From the NCBI GenBank assembly GCA_004297775.1, contig SCUE01000004.1, forward strand, positions 62,001-126,000: 64,000 nt of DNA, given 5' to 3'. Shown here one piece after another: positions 20,392-29,818 of this stretch. Under the pieces are notes generated by a model, which had not been told where the DNA came from, searched no databases, and worked only from the letters and a program-made list of their open reading frames with translations. A program made the translations under genes and the position numbers. Within the stretch, counting starts at the first letter, position 1, and every line of letters begins with the position of its first letter. The stretch is from Chloroflexota bacterium. GTDB taxonomy: Bacteria > Chloroflexota > UBA6077 > FW602-bin22.

Positions 20392-20464
20392 TAAGCGATA
20401 AGCCTATACCGCGAGTTGACAGCGCCGGGTATAACTCTCACGACGGACAGGCGCGAGGTACGAC

Positions 20465-21478
20465 ATGGACCAGACAGACCTCAGAGCGATCAGCGGACGG
20501 CGCAAGGCGGCCGCGCTTCTGATCTCGCTTGGAGCGGAGCTTGCGGCGCAGGTCTGTAAGGCCATGCGCGAGGACGAGGTCGAGCAACTCACACGCGAGA
20601 TCGTCAAGATGGAACGGCTTCCGGCTGAAATGAAGGAAGCCATCATGCAGCAGGTCTACGAAGATGCGATGGCTCGCCAGTTCATTACCGCCGGTGGTTC
20701 CGACTACGCGCGTGACCTGCTCGCGCGAACCCTCGGCACGCAGAAGGCCGGCGAACTGCTGACACGCGCCACGACCGCCCGCCGCGATCAGCCGTTCGGC
20801 TTCATGGCCGAGATCGAGCCGGCGCAGTTGGCCAGCGTGCTCGAAGCGGAGCATCCGCAGACGATCGCCCTGATCCTCTCCAACCTGCCCCACGATCTCT
20901 CTGGCCGCATCCTCACGTCGCTCGACTTCGACCTGCAGGCCGACGTGTCGTCGCGGATCGCCGTGATGAACCGCACGAGCCCGGAAATGGTCAAGGAAGT
21001 CGAAACCGTCCTGAAGAAGCGGCTGGCGACGCTTCAGACGCAGGGATTTCGCACCGCCGGCGGCGTCGACTTCCTGGTCAAAGTCCTCAACAGCATGGAT
21101 ACACGCTCGGAACGAGCGATCCTCGAATCGATCGAGCACAACGACCCCGAGCTCGCCTCCGAAATCCGTAAGAACATGTTCGTGTTCGAGGATCTCTCGA
21201 TGCTGGACGATCGTTCGATTCAGCGGCTCATGCGCGACGTCAACACAAAAGACCTCTCGATGGCGCTGCGCGGTGCCTCCGAGGATCTCAAGAACCGCAT
21301 GTTCAAGAACATGTCGTCCCGTGCCGCCCAGTCGCTCCGGGACGACATGGCCGTGTCCGGCCCGGTCCGCCTCCGGCTCGTCGAAGAGGCGCAGACGCGC
21401 ATCATCAACATCGTCCGATCGCTCCAGGAAGCCGAGGAAATCGTCATCTCGCGTGGCCGCGAAGACGTGATGGTGTAG
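20465..21478 (+). CDS. fliG: Flagellar motor switch protein FliG
   Basis: A 337-residue rotor component that couples the stator to the MS ring. The N-terminal FliF-binding domain begins SGRRKAAALLISLGAELAAQV. The middle domain has the conserved EHPQTIALILSNLP at about residues 134-147. The C-terminal torque domain holds MFVFEDLSMLDDRSIQRLMRDV at about 238-260, with the charged torque helix, and DLSMALRGASEDLKNRMFKNMS. A TATAAC -10-like box lies at about 20431-20436 and GAGG precedes ATG 20465. It stands alone: no other flagellar structural gene is next to it, so the rest of the motor must be elsewhere. Confidence 0.93.
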   Translation: MDQTDLRAISGRRKAAALLISLGAELAAQVCKAMREDEVEQLTREIVKMERLPAEMKEAIMQQVYEDAMARQFITAGGSDYARDLLARTLGTQKAGELLTRATTARRDQPFGFMAEIEPAQLASVLEAEHPQTIALILSNLPHDLSGRILTSLDFDLQADVSSRIAVMNRTSPEMVKEVETVLKKRLATLQTQGFRTAGGVDFLVKVLNSMDTRSERAILESIEHNDPELASEIRKNMFVFEDLSMLDDRSIQRLMRDVNTKDLSMALRGASEDLKNRMFKNMSSRAAQSLRDDMAVSGPVRLRLVEEAQTRIINIVRSLQEAEEIVISRGREDVMV

Positions 21479-21590
21479 TCCGCGTCTCACAGTGCCGGCT
21501 GGCGTTCTACGGATCGCATTCCGACTATTTGCGGCGAGTTTGCTGATCCACGATGTCGAACTCGGCGCCGGTCGCGCGATCGCGTTCTCC

Positions 21591-22007
21591 TTACTGGCCA
21601 AGTCGGGCGACGATTGCCAATGCGAACGCCTCGAAATCTCCGAGACGTTCGCGCACGATCCTGTGCACGATCTGCCAATCGATCGCACGATAGGTATGCA
21701 CCGCGAGGTTACGAAAGCCAACCGCGGCCCGCAATCGCTCTGCAAGGTCCGCCGGAATCACGCCGGCGCGGGCGAGCGCGCGGAACGTCTCTCCCATCGT
21801 GTCCGGCGCGGCTTCGCCCAGATTCACGAGCACGTGGGACGCCAGGTCGACTGATACCTGAACCGCGCGAGTCAAGTTCAGAACGACGATGTCCTGTGCG
21901 TCGAGGTCGTTTGTCAACCCCTCGATGTCCGATGGGCAGCGCTCCTCCAGTCGGCGCACGCAGCGCCGGAGCGACTCAAGCTTCTGCTCGACTACCTCCC
22001 GATCCAT
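21591..22007 (-). CDS. hepT: HEPN-domain toxin (HepT-like RNase), first pair
   Basis: A 138-residue helical protein of the DUF86/HepT family. The HEPN RNase signature R-x4-H-x-Y is present as RNLAVHTY near residue 100. Known HepT toxins cut tRNA or other RNA and are silenced by their MNT partner. The gene follows its MNT partner on the same strand with a 16-base overlap, the usual antitoxin-first order. Start ATG 22007. It lies between fliG and the cell-wall amidase gene, which transcribe the other way. Confidence 0.85.
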   Translation of the reverse strand: MDREVVEQKLESLRRCVRRLEERCPSDIEGLTNDLDAQDIVVLNLTRAVQVSVDLASHVLVNLGEAAPDTMGETFRALARAGVIPADLAERLRAAVGFRNLAVHTYRAIDWQIVHRIVRERLGDFEAFALAIVARLGQ

Positions 22008-22387
22008 GCCTGCCTTCTTTCGGCCAGAAGCCGATCGCGAATCGGCATGAAGTCCGCGGCATCGATCAGATGCCGCGAGATCAGGCTGGCATGCGCCGCC
22101 TCTCCGCCCAGGATTCGCCGCCCGTGGCGCACAATCTGGCCGAGTAGCGGCTCTCCGACCGTCCGCAGATCAACGAGATCGACCGCTCGCCCGGTCGCTA
22201 GCGCCAACGCGGCGGTGACTTCCAGCGTCTCGTCGACCGTCAATGGATGCCCCAGATCGACCGCCACATCGACATCACTCTCGCGCCGAAGAGAGCCGCG
22301 TGCCAGCGAGCCGAACACGAGCGCCAAGCGCGCTCCGGCCCGCGCCGCGACGACACGACGAATCGGTTCGACGACCGCGGCGTCCAC
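21992..22387 (-). CDS. mntA: MNT-domain nucleotidyltransferase antitoxin, first pair
   Basis: A 131-residue minimal nucleotidyltransferase. The signature G-S-x3-G-x5-S-D-x-D is present (VFGSLARGSLRRESDVDVAV at about residues 24-43), with the two metal Asp residues. A third acidic position is likely in DLVDL near 72. Characterised MntA proteins AMPylate the HepT active-site Tyr and so block the toxin. Start ATG 22387; its end overlaps the toxin gene. Confidence 0.85.
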   Translation of the reverse strand: MDAAVVEPIRRVVAARAGARLALVFGSLARGSLRRESDVDVAVDLGHPLTVDETLEVTAALALATGRAVDLVDLRTVGEPLLGQIVRHGRRILGGEAAHASLISRHLIDAADFMPIRDRLLAERRQAWIGR

Positions 22388-22465
22388 GAGCAGATTCTAC
22401 GTGCGCCGCGCCGCCGCCTCTCACACGACCGTTTAAGCCTGCCCTCGTTATTGTTCACCTCGCCT

Positions 22466-23713
22466 ATGGCGGCTCGTCGTCTCGTTCTGGCGCTGATCCT
22501 GGCCGGTTCCGCTCTACTGTCGAGCACGGCCCAGGCACAGAATGCGCCCCTGCCACCGCTCGTCGCGATCGACGCCGGACATGGTGGCATCGACGCCGGC
22601 GCGGCCGGAACGCGGGACGGCAAGCGGTACGTCGAGCGCGACCTCGCGCTCACCCTGGCTCGCCAGGTGTCCGACCACCTGCAGCGATCCGGCTATCGCG
22701 TGATGCTGACGCGCGCGTCCAACGCGGCGGTCAACGGCAAGGCCGCCGACACGACGGGAGACGGAAAGGTCGATGTGGCCGACGAGCTACAGGCGCGCAT
22801 TGACCTGGCGAACGGCGCCAGCGCGAGCGTCCTCGTCTCCATTCATTTCAACGGCTCGACCGAGCGCAAGCTTCGCGGTCCAGAGGTCTACTACTCGCCA
22901 TCGCGCGCGTTCGCCGGCGAGAATCGTCGTCTGGCCGACAGCGTTATGGGCGCGATCGCCCGCCACCTCGGTGAGACCGAGCCGAATCTCAAGCCGCGCG
23001 GCGTGCAACGCGATTCGATCCTCGGTGGACATCTCTTCCTGCTCGGACCGGAGGGGGGACGCATCGCGCGCGCGTCGCGGATGCCGGCCGTGTTGATCGA
23101 GGGACTCTTCCTGACGAACGACGACGATCTATCCGTTCTCGCAAGACCGGATACAGTCGACCGCCTGGCGCGCGCCTATGCCGAGGGCGTCGCTAGCTAC
23201 CTTGGGCCGCCGCCAAAAGCGGCGCCGCGTCGCGGCAAGGTCGCCGGGACGGGCGGCGCCAACCTGCGCCCCGCCCCACTCCTGGGCGCGGCGCCCATCG
23301 CGGTCTTGCCGCCGGGGACGAATGTCGAGCTGATCGAGGCGGTCAAGGGCGATCAGGTCGGCGGCGCCAGCGAATGGTGGCGAATCAACGCGCGCGGTCA
23401 GGCCGGATTCGTGTTCGCGCCGCTGATCGCCGCGGTCGCGGGTTCGGGCGGTGGCGATGACGGTCGGCCGGCCCGTGACGTGCCGACGAGCGAACCACGA
23501 CGCATGACGGTCCGCAATGACGACGGACTGCCGGCCAGAGTCCGCGCGCGGCCCTCGACTCAGTCGACGATCGTCGCGCGAGCGCGACCGGGCGAGTCGG
23601 TCGAGTTCGTCGAAGAATCGAACGGCGAGGCGGTCGGCGGCGGCAGCGACCGTTGGATTCGCGTCCGCTATCAGAGCACGGTTGGGTGGGTGTGGGCGCC
23701 GCTGCTAGCCTGA
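22466..23713 (+). CDS. N-acetylmuramoyl-L-alanine amidase with two SH3-like repeats
   Basis: An exported zinc amidase that cleaves the stem peptide from MurNAc. The signal peptide is residues 1-24 (ARRLVLALILAGSALLSSTAQAQ). The Amidase_3 domain follows, with zinc ligands His in IDAGHGGIDAG near 38, Glu in VERDLALTLA near 60 and His in VSIHFNGS near 126. The catalytic Glu is in VLIEGLFLTND near 213. Two bacterial SH3-type repeats (about 270-325, GANLRPAPLLGAAP, and 350-415, PARVRARPSTQSTIV) probably bind the wall. ATG 22466 is chosen for the signal peptide; the frame is open upstream but lies over the MNT gene. Confidence 0.88.
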   Translation: MAARRLVLALILAGSALLSSTAQAQNAPLPPLVAIDAGHGGIDAGAAGTRDGKRYVERDLALTLARQVSDHLQRSGYRVMLTRASNAAVNGKAADTTGDGKVDVADELQARIDLANGASASVLVSIHFNGSTERKLRGPEVYYSPSRAFAGENRRLADSVMGAIARHLGETEPNLKPRGVQRDSILGGHLFLLGPEGGRIARASRMPAVLIEGLFLTNDDDLSVLARPDTVDRLARAYAEGVASYLGPPPKAAPRRGKVAGTGGANLRPAPLLGAAPIAVLPPGTNVELIEAVKGDQVGGASEWWRINARGQAGFVFAPLIAAVAGSGGGDDGRPARDVPTSEPRRMTVRNDDGLPARVRARPSTQSTIVARARPGESVEFVEESNGEAVGGGSDRWIRVRYQSTVGWVWAPLLA

Positions 23714-23735
23714 GACGGATCCACAGCGAACCTCG

Positions 23736-24989
23736 ATGAGCCTCGCCACCGCGATCAAGCTCCTTCTGGTCCCATTCTTCGTTGGCGTCGCGATCGGTTG
23801 GTTCTCCCCGACCGCGGCCGCGATCCTGAACGCGCCGACCATCACGCCGACGCCGTCTGTAACGCCGATCCCGACCGCGACTGGAACGCCGACGCCCTCC
23901 GTGACAGTAACGGCGACCGCGACCGAGACCGCAAGCAAGACACCTTCACCGACCGCGTCTGCCACGACGACTGCGACACCAAGGTCGCCGACCGGGACGC
24001 CAGGATCACCGACACGCACACCGACGACCGGGCCGACGAGCACCGTGACACCCGTGCGCTCACCGACGCCGCGCCCGACATCGACGCGATCGCCCGCCGA
24101 CAAGCCATCGCTCTTCGATGACGGCGCGACGATGCTGACGATCTACGGTCGCGCCTTCCGCATTGCGCCGATCCTGGGGTTCCTCGGCGCCTATCGCGGC
24201 TTCGATGATTTGGAGCGCGACGTCCGTCAGCGCTTCTACGGCCCGATTCAGACCAACAATGGCGGCAAGCCGGTCATCCCGGCCGTGCATCTCATCTACG
24301 CGTTGGCGATCCCCTGCACACCCGGCGACGACTGCCTCCTCTACCTGGAGGAGGTCGGAGTCGACATCGTCAAGGAGTACATCGAGCCGGCGTCACGCCG
24401 CGGCTGGCACGTTATTCTCGATAGCCAGCTCGGCCGCTCCGATCCAGCCGTGCAGGTCAAGCGCATGATCGACAAGGGCTACCTGCGCTACGAGAACGTC
24501 CACGTCGCGCTCGATCCCGAGTTCAAATCGTATCCGGGACGAACGACACCGGGCATCCCGGTCGGCCAGATCGACGCGGCCCAGATCAACCGCGCTCAAG
24601 AACTCCTCGACGCTCACGCGCGCGAGGTCGGCTTGAAGACTCGCAAGATCGTCATGGTCCACCAGTTCGGCGACCCGGAGGTCAATGACGGCGTGCCATA
24701 CATGATCCTCAACAAGTCGTCGCTGAAAACCTTTCCGACCGTCGATCTCGTCCTGGATGCGGACGGCTTCGGTGGACCGGATCCGAAGGCCGTCAAATAC
24801 AACCGGATGCTGAACGATCAGACCTATCCATTCATTCAGTGGCGCGCGATCAAACTGTTCTTACCGAACCCCGAGGCGCCGAATCATTATGACAAGCCGC
24901 AAATGGAGTGGCCGGCCGTCTTCGGTCGGCGCGACACGCCCGGCGGCTATCGGATGCGTTGGCCGCCGAACATCGTCATCATCGCCTGA
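23736..24989 (+). CDS. Anchored extracellular protein with Thr/Pro-rich linker
   Basis: A 417-residue protein. Residues 5-27 form a membrane helix or uncleaved signal, about 33-122 are a Thr/Pro/Ser/Ala linker typical of Chloroflexota surface proteins, and about 125-417 form a globular domain. That domain alternates strand and helix (HLIYALAIPCTPGDDC near 187, GWHVILDSQLGRSD near 225, NVHVALDPEF near 256, KIVMVHQFGD near 300, VDLVLDADGFGG near 328, YPFIQWRAIKLF near 358). Acidic residues sit at strand ends, suggesting a TIM-barrel hydrolase. No family recognised. It follows the amidase gene by 22 bases, so a cell-envelope role is likely. Confidence 0.7.
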   Translation: MSLATAIKLLLVPFFVGVAIGWFSPTAAAILNAPTITPTPSVTPIPTATGTPTPSVTVTATATETASKTPSPTASATTTATPRSPTGTPGSPTRTPTTGPTSTVTPVRSPTPRPTSTRSPADKPSLFDDGATMLTIYGRAFRIAPILGFLGAYRGFDDLERDVRQRFYGPIQTNNGGKPVIPAVHLIYALAIPCTPGDDCLLYLEEVGVDIVKEYIEPASRRGWHVILDSQLGRSDPAVQVKRMIDKGYLRYENVHVALDPEFKSYPGRTTPGIPVGQIDAAQINRAQELLDAHAREVGLKTRKIVMVHQFGDPEVNDGVPYMILNKSSLKTFPTVDLVLDADGFGGPDPKAVKYNRMLNDQTYPFIQWRAIKLFLPNPEAPNHYDKPQMEWPAVFGRRDTPGGYRMRWPPNIVIIA

Positions 24990-25001
24990 GCGGCGAGCCG
25001 A

Positions 25002-25400
25002 CTACCAGATTCCGAGTTCGGCCTTCGCCTCTTCGGATGCCATCTCGCGCGGGTCCCACGGCGGCGTCCAGATGAACTCGACCGTTGTATTCTCGACGCC
25101 TGGCAACCGACTGGCGACGTACTGCACCTGGTCCATGATGACCGGTGCAAGCGGGCAGGCTGGCGACGTCAACGTCATCGTGACGTGGACCTCCCCGGTT
25201 TCGCTCTTCTGCACGTTGTACACGAGACCGAGATCGACGATGTTGACGCCGATCTCCGGGTCGTACACCGACCGAAGCGCTTCCAGGATCTCGTCCGGGT
25301 TGGCACTACCATCCGGGTCGGGCGACGGCATCGGCTGGCCGCCCTCCAGGTCAAAGGGTGGTCCAGAACGGACCAAACCGCGCATTGCCGCTTCACTCAT
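25002..25400 (-). CDS. sufT: MIP18/DUF59 iron-sulfur assembly factor
   Basis: A 132-residue protein whose core is the DUF59 (MIP18) domain: DEILEALRSVYDPEIGVNIVDLG near residues 35-57, VTMTLTSPACPLAP near 74-87 with the reactive Cys, and VEFIWTPPWDPREM near 108-121. SufT proteins help mature Fe-S enzymes. It is the last gene of the suf operon here and overlaps the Rieske gene by 4 bases. The first 20 residues are divergent, so a later start is possible. Confidence 0.85.
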   Translation of the reverse strand: MSEAAMRGLVRSGPPFDLEGGQPMPSPDPDGSANPDEILEALRSVYDPEIGVNIVDLGLVYNVQKSETGEVHVTMTLTSPACPLAPVIMDQVQYVASRLPGVENTTVEFIWTPPWDPREMASEEAKAELGIW

Positions 25401-25705
25401 ATCTCGACCTCAACCATTCCATCTGACACGCGTACCGGGAACGACGCAACCGGGTAGACCGCCGGCAGCGACAGGGCACGTCCCGTTCGGAGATCGAATC
25501 GGGCGCCATGCAGTGGACACTCCACGACGCAGCCGAACACCTCGCCTTCGGCCAATGACGCCTCATCGTGCGTGCATGTGTCGGACACGGCGAACAACTG
25601 GCCGTTCACATTGAAGAGCGCGATCGCGCGTTCGTCAACCGTTACCAGCGCGGCCGCGCCCGATGGAAGATCCGCCTCCGGGTACACAGGAACGAACGTC
25701 GTCAC
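25397..25705 (-). CDS. Rieske [2Fe-2S] ferredoxin in suf operon
   Basis: A 102-residue soluble Rieske protein of the NirD/ferredoxin type. The cluster ligands are CTHDEASLAEG (about residues 42-52) and CPLHGARFDLRTG (about 63-75), giving the C-x-H and C-x2-H pairs. It would carry electrons, perhaps for cluster assembly. It overlaps sufD (upstream) and sufT (downstream) by 4 bases each. A Rieske gene inside a suf operon is known in Actinobacteria. Start ATG 25705. Confidence 0.9.
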   Translation of the reverse strand: MTTFVPVYPEADLPSGAAALVTVDERAIALFNVNGQLFAVSDTCTHDEASLAEGEVFGCVVECPLHGARFDLRTGRALSLPAVYPVASFPVRVSDGMVEVEI

Positions 25706-27039
25706 GCCGCCAGTCCGATCGACGCGACCTTCTCTCCGATCGCGTGTGCCAGCCGGTCGCGAACGCTGAGAAGCGGAATTCGCTCGAGGACGCTGGCAAA
25801 GAATCCGTCCACGATCAATCGCTCGGCCTGAACGCGCGGCAAGCCGCGGCTCTGGAGGTAGAACACCTCTTCCTCATCGACCGATGAGGTGGTCGAACCG
25901 TGTGTGCAGCGAACGTCGTTCGCCAGGATTTCAAGCATCGGGATCGAGTCCGCCCGCGCGGTGTCCGACAGCAGCAGGTTCCGATTGTTCTGGTACGCAT
26001 CGGAACGCTGGGCGTTCGGATGAATCGCGATCAGGCCGGAGTAGACCGAGCGCGCGTCGTCGGTCAGCGCAACCTTGAACAGCAGATCGCTCAGCGTCTG
26101 CCCGACGATGTGATCCTGGAGTGTCCCGTGATCGATGTGCTGGTTGCCGCCGGCGAACACGAGACCGAGTAGTTCGGCGTTGACACCCGGCTCATCGAGA
26201 TGCGCGTGGACGTACGCCTTCGTGAAGCGCGATCCGAGCGCGACCTGCAGGATGTTGATCGACGAATCGCGCTTGCCGAAGAAGCGCTCACGGCTGAAGT
26301 TCCAGACGCCGGTTCCCCAGTTCTGCAGGTTGCAGTAGCGAACCGCCGCTCCCTCCTTGGCGATGACGTCGACGACGCTCGCGTTGAAGCCCGGTGCGTC
26401 TGGAGCAGCCGTCGAGAGATAGTCGTCGATGTAGGTGACGTTGCTCCAGTCGTCGGCGATGACCAGGGAGCGGGAGAAGAGCGCCGCCTCGGGCGTCGCG
26501 TGGATGAAAGCGGCCCGCAGCGGAAGCGCCGCCTCGACACCCGACGGCACGTACAGGAACGAGCCGCCCGACCACATCGCCCCATTCAAGGCCGACCACT
26601 TGTCTTCGGCTTTGCCGACTCGCTCGTCCTCCAGCCAGGGACGCACGAGCTCGGGATGCTTCTGGATTGCCTCGCAGAGGCTGCAGAAGATCACCCCCTT
26701 CGCCGCGAGATCGTCCGCGAGATGGGCGTAGGCCGGCGATCCGTCAATCTGAACGAGATCGCCGCCGTCGGCGCCGCCACGCTTCGACGCGCCGCCAAAG
26801 AGCGCCCGCGCGGCCGGAGGCAGCGAGCGCGGCGACCGTGCCATCTTTGTCGAGACGGCGACCGGCGCATACTGATCGAGCGACAGTCGCCGAATGTCGC
26901 TCCGGCGATAGTCTTCGTCGGCGCGCGTCGGCATCGGAAGCCGCTCGTACAGATCGAACGCGGCGTGACGGCGCGCCCGCAGCCACTCCGGCTGATTCAG
27001 GCACGTGGAAAGTTCATCAATCGTCTGGCGTGTGATCAC
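25702..27039 (-). CDS. sufD: Fe-S cluster assembly protein SufD
   Basis: A 445-residue scaffold subunit of the SufBC2D complex. The beta-helix core includes the family pattern ending in [25 protein letters not shown] near residues 388-410, with the conserved His in CTHGSTTS just before it. The N-terminal helical part begins TIDELSTCLNQPEW. It is shorter and more divergent than SufB next door, as is usual. Start GTG 27039 or nearby. It is 47 bases downstream of sufB and overlaps the Rieske gene by 4 bases. Confidence 0.9.
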   Translation of the reverse strand: MITRQTIDELSTCLNQPEWLRARRHAAFDLYERLPMPTRADEDYRRSDIRRLSLDQYAPVAVSTKMARSPRSLPPAARALFGGASKRGGADGGDLVQIDGSPAYAHLADDLAAKGVIFCSLCEAIQKHPELVRPWLEDERVGKAEDKWSALNGAMWSGGSFLYVPSGVEAALPLRAAFIHATPEAALFSRSLVIADDWSNVTYIDDYLSTAAPDAPGFNASVVDVIAKEGAAVRYCNLQNWGTGVWNFSRERFFGKRDSSINILQVALGSRFTKAYVHAHLDEPGVNAELLGLVFAGGNQHIDHGTLQDHIVGQTLSDLLFKVALTDDARSVYSGLIAIHPNAQRSDAYQNNRNLLLSDTARADSIPMLEILANDVRCTHGSTTSSVDEEEVFYLQSRGLPRVQAERLIVDGFFASVLERIPLLSVRDRLAHAIGEKVASIGLAA

Positions 27040-27086
27040 GTTATCTCCGGTGATTTCAGGAAGATCGGGCTGGCTGGCTTGCGCCC

Positions 27087-28493
27087 TTAGCCGACCGATC
27101 CCTCCATTTCAAGCTGGATGAGGCGGTTCATCTCGACCGCGTACTCCATCGGCAGTTCCTTGACGACTGGCTCGATGAAGCCGTTCACAATCATCGTGGT
27201 CGCCTCTTCCGGGGCGAGCCCGCGACTCTGCAGGTAGAACAGCTGCTCCTCGCCGACCTTTGTGACGGTTGCCTCGTGAGAAATCGAGACACGTTCGGAC
27301 TCGATGTCCATGTACGGATAGGTATCCGAACGCGACTGGTCGTCGATCAAGAGCGCGTCGCAGGACACGTTGGCCGACACGTGGTCGGCGCCCTTGTATA
27401 CGGCCAGGTGGCCGCGGTACGAGGTGCGGCCGCCGCCCTTGCTGATCGACTTGGAGATGATCTGGGACGAGGTGTGCGGAGCGACGTGCACCATCTTGGC
27501 GCCGGCGTCCTGATGCTGGCCCGGGCCGGCGAACGCGACTGAGAGTGTCTCGCCCTTGGCGCCCGGTTCCATCAGATAGATCGCTGGGTACTTCATCGTC
27601 ACCTTGGAGCCAAGGTTGCAGTCAACCCACTCCATGGTCGCGTCGCGGAACGCCTGCGCCCGCTTCGTGACGAGGTTGTAGACATTGTTCGACCAGTTCT
27701 GGATGGTGGTGTATCGGCAGCGTGCGCCTTCCTTGACGACGATTTCGACCACCGCTGAGTGCAGGCTGTCCGAGCTGTAGGTGGGGGCCGTGCAGCCCTC
27801 GACGTAGTGCACGTAGGAGCCAGGCTCGCAGATGATGAGCGTGCGCTCGAACTGGCCCATGTTCTCGACGTTGATACGGAAGTAGGCCTGGAGCGGAATG
27901 TCGACGTGGACGCCCGGCGGCACCCAGATGAATGACCCTCCCGACCAGACGGCCGAGTTCAGCGCCGCGAACTTGTTGTCGTTCGACGGGATGATCGTCG
28001 CCCAGTACTTGCGGAACAGGTCCGGGTGGTCGCGGAGCGCCGAATCCGTGTCGGTGAAGATGACGCCCTTCTCCTCGAGGTCCTTGCGGATCGAGTGGTA
28101 GACGACCTCCGACTCGTACTGCGCTGAAACGCCGGCAAGGTGCTTGCGCTCGGCTTCGGGAATGCCCAGTTTGTCGAACGTACGCTTGATCGAATCCGGC
28201 ACGTCGTCCCACGAGCGCGCCTTGTTCTGCATTGGCTTCAGGTAGTAATAGATGTTCCTGAAATCGATGCCGGAGAGATCGCTGCCCCAGTTCGGCATCG
28301 GCCGCTGTTCGTAGTATTTGAGCGACCGGAGGCGGAACTCCGCCATCCAGGTCGGCTCGCCCTTCCGATCCGAGATCGCCTTGACGACATCCGGCGTCAG
28401 GCCGCGTTGCGCGTCGCCGACGTACTCGGATTCATCGTGGAAGCCGTACTTCTCGGTGTAGTTCTCGTTGATCGCGATCGTGTCAACGGCCAT
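27087..28493 (-). CDS. sufB: Fe-S cluster assembly protein SufB
   Basis: A 468-residue core scaffold on which the nascent cluster is built. Family markers are the N-terminal [36 protein letters not shown] near residue 195, [20 protein letters not shown] near 238, [20 protein letters not shown] near 262, and [21 protein letters not shown] near 408-428. The candidate cluster Cys residues are kept. Start ATG 28493 overlaps the sufC stop by 11 bases. Confidence 0.95.
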   Translation of the reverse strand: MAVDTIAINENYTEKYGFHDESEYVGDAQRGLTPDVVKAISDRKGEPTWMAEFRLRSLKYYEQRPMPNWGSDLSGIDFRNIYYYLKPMQNKARSWDDVPDSIKRTFDKLGIPEAERKHLAGVSAQYESEVVYHSIRKDLEEKGVIFTDTDSALRDHPDLFRKYWATIIPSNDNKFAALNSAVWSGGSFIWVPPGVHVDIPLQAYFRINVENMGQFERTLIICEPGSYVHYVEGCTAPTYSSDSLHSAVVEIVVKEGARCRYTTIQNWSNNVYNLVTKRAQAFRDATMEWVDCNLGSKVTMKYPAIYLMEPGAKGETLSVAFAGPGQHQDAGAKMVHVAPHTSSQIISKSISKGGGRTSYRGHLAVYKGADHVSANVSCDALLIDDQSRSDTYPYMDIESERVSISHEATVTKVGEEQLFYLQSRGLAPEEATTMIVNGFIEPVVKELPMEYAVEMNRLIQLEMEGSVG

Positions 28494-29283
28494 TTGCTTC
28501 AGTCTCCTTCAGTAGCGTGTCGTACCCAACACCCTCGAGATGCTCGGCCAACTCCGGGCCGCCGGAGCGAACGACCCGACCCTCGTGCAGGATGTGCACG
28601 AAGTCCGGCCGGATGTAGTTGAGGAAACGGTTGTAATGGGTGATGATCATCACACCCATCTCCGGGTTCTTCAGGCGGTTGACGCCATCCGCGACGATCC
28701 GCATCGCGTCGATGTCGAGACCGGAATCGGTTTCATCGAGGATCGCCAGCTTTGGCTTCAACATCGCCAACTGCAGGATTTCGGCGCGTTTCTTTTCGCC
28801 GCCCGAGAAACCATCGTTCAGGTAGCGCGTCGCAAACTTGTCGTCCATTTTCAGATCGTTCATCGTCGCGCGCAGGCGCCGACGAAACTCGATCGCTGGA
28901 ACGGCGCCGAGGACGTTGCGTACCGCCAGGCGGAGGAAGTTCGCGACCGAAACCCCAGGGATCGCGGTGGGGTACTGGAAGGCGAGGAAGATGCCGAGCT
29001 TGGCCCGCTCGTCGGCCGACAGTTCGAGGATGTTCTCGCCGCGCCAGAGGACGCGGCCACGGGTCACTTCGTACTTCGGATGGCCGGCGATCGTGTTGGC
29101 GAGCGTCGACTTGCCCGAGCCATTCGGTCCGAGCAGCGCGTGAATCGCGCCCTGGCGAACTTCGAGATCGACGCCGCGCAGGATCTCCTTGCCGCCGACA
29201 TTGACGTGCAAGTCTTCAATGACGAGTGTATTTGCGCCGGAATCCACCGTCGCGCCGACGGGACGAACCTGTGTATCAACCAT
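28483..29283 (-). CDS. sufC: Fe-S cluster assembly ATPase SufC
   Basis: A 266-residue ABC-type ATPase of the SufBC2D complex. Walker A is [11 protein letters not shown] near residue 52, the SufC signature is [16 protein letters not shown] near 158, and Walker B is [17 protein letters not shown] near 178 with the SufC-specific DSGLD. The H-loop is in [10 protein letters not shown] near 218. Length is normal. It overlaps the Rrf2 regulator gene upstream by 8 bases and sufB downstream by 11, so the operon order is regulator, sufC, sufB, sufD, Rieske, sufT. Confidence 0.95.
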   Translation of the reverse strand: MVDTQVRPVGATVDSGANTLVIEDLHVNVGGKEILRGVDLEVRQGAIHALLGPNGSGKSTLANTIAGHPKYEVTRGRVLWRGENILELSADERAKLGIFLAFQYPTAIPGVSVANFLRLAVRNVLGAVPAIEFRRRLRATMNDLKMDDKFATRYLNDGFSGGEKKRAEILQLAMLKPKLAILDETDSGLDIDAMRIVADGVNRLKNPEMGVMIITHYNRFLNYIRPDFVHILHEGRVVRSGGPELAEHLEGVGYDTLLKETEANGR

Positions 29284-29737
29284 GAATCGTTACCGCTGTT
29301 CCTTTCGAATGGGTGGAGGTGGCTTCGCTCTGATCGAGATCGGCCAGGGTCGTGCTATCCAGTACCGCCACGGCAGCCGCTTTTACTCGCGCCCACAAGG
29401 GACGCGACGCGCAGTCGGTCTGCACCGCGCACGATCCCTCGATGTAGCCATCGAGAAAGCACTCGACCGGGGCAAGCGCCTCCGGTTCGAGTGCGCGAAC
29501 CACGTCGCTGATCCGGATGTCGGCGGGCGCCCGGGTCAGTCGATATCCGCCGTGCGCACCGCGTGTGCCCTCGACCAGGCCCGATCGCCGAAGCGGCAGG
29601 ATGACCTGTTCGAGGTACGGCAACGGCAGATGCTCGACCGCGGCGATCTCGCTCAAAGACAGCGTGCGTTCGCCATGCGTCTTTGCGAGCCGCGTCATCG
29701 CGCGCAAGCCATAGTGGGTTCGGCTCGATACCTTCAC
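29276..29737 (-). CDS. Rrf2-family iron-sulfur regulator of the suf operon
   Basis: A winged-helix regulator of the Rrf2/IscR group. The N-terminus [13 protein letters not shown] is the family opening. The helix-turn-helix covers [35 protein letters not shown], and the wing is [15 protein letters not shown]. Three Cys ([18 protein letters not shown], about residues 92-107) could bind an Fe-S cluster. It probably senses cluster supply and controls the operon it heads. GTG 29737 is chosen because it gives the usual M-K-V-S start; ATG 29773 would add 12 residues. Confidence 0.85.
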   Translation of the reverse strand: MKVSSRTHYGLRAMTRLAKTHGERTLSLSEIAAVEHLPLPYLEQVILPLRRSGLVEGTRGAHGGYRLTRAPADIRISDVVRALEPEALAPVECFLDGYIEGSCAVQTDCASRPLWARVKAAAVAVLDSTTLADLDQSEATSTHSKGTAVTIHG

Positions 29738-29818
29738 GGATGAAATCCTACTACCACGGTCGGATTCTGGCATGTGTTACGGGAGTTATGCAAGCGCCGC
29801 CTATGTAAACCGCGAAAT

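Noticed and set aside
20392..20464. A flagellar-sigma promoter upstream of fliG
   Set aside because: I looked for TAAA-N14-16-GCCGAT and found only a TATAAC box; TTGACA nearby is 8 bases from it, too close for a -35.
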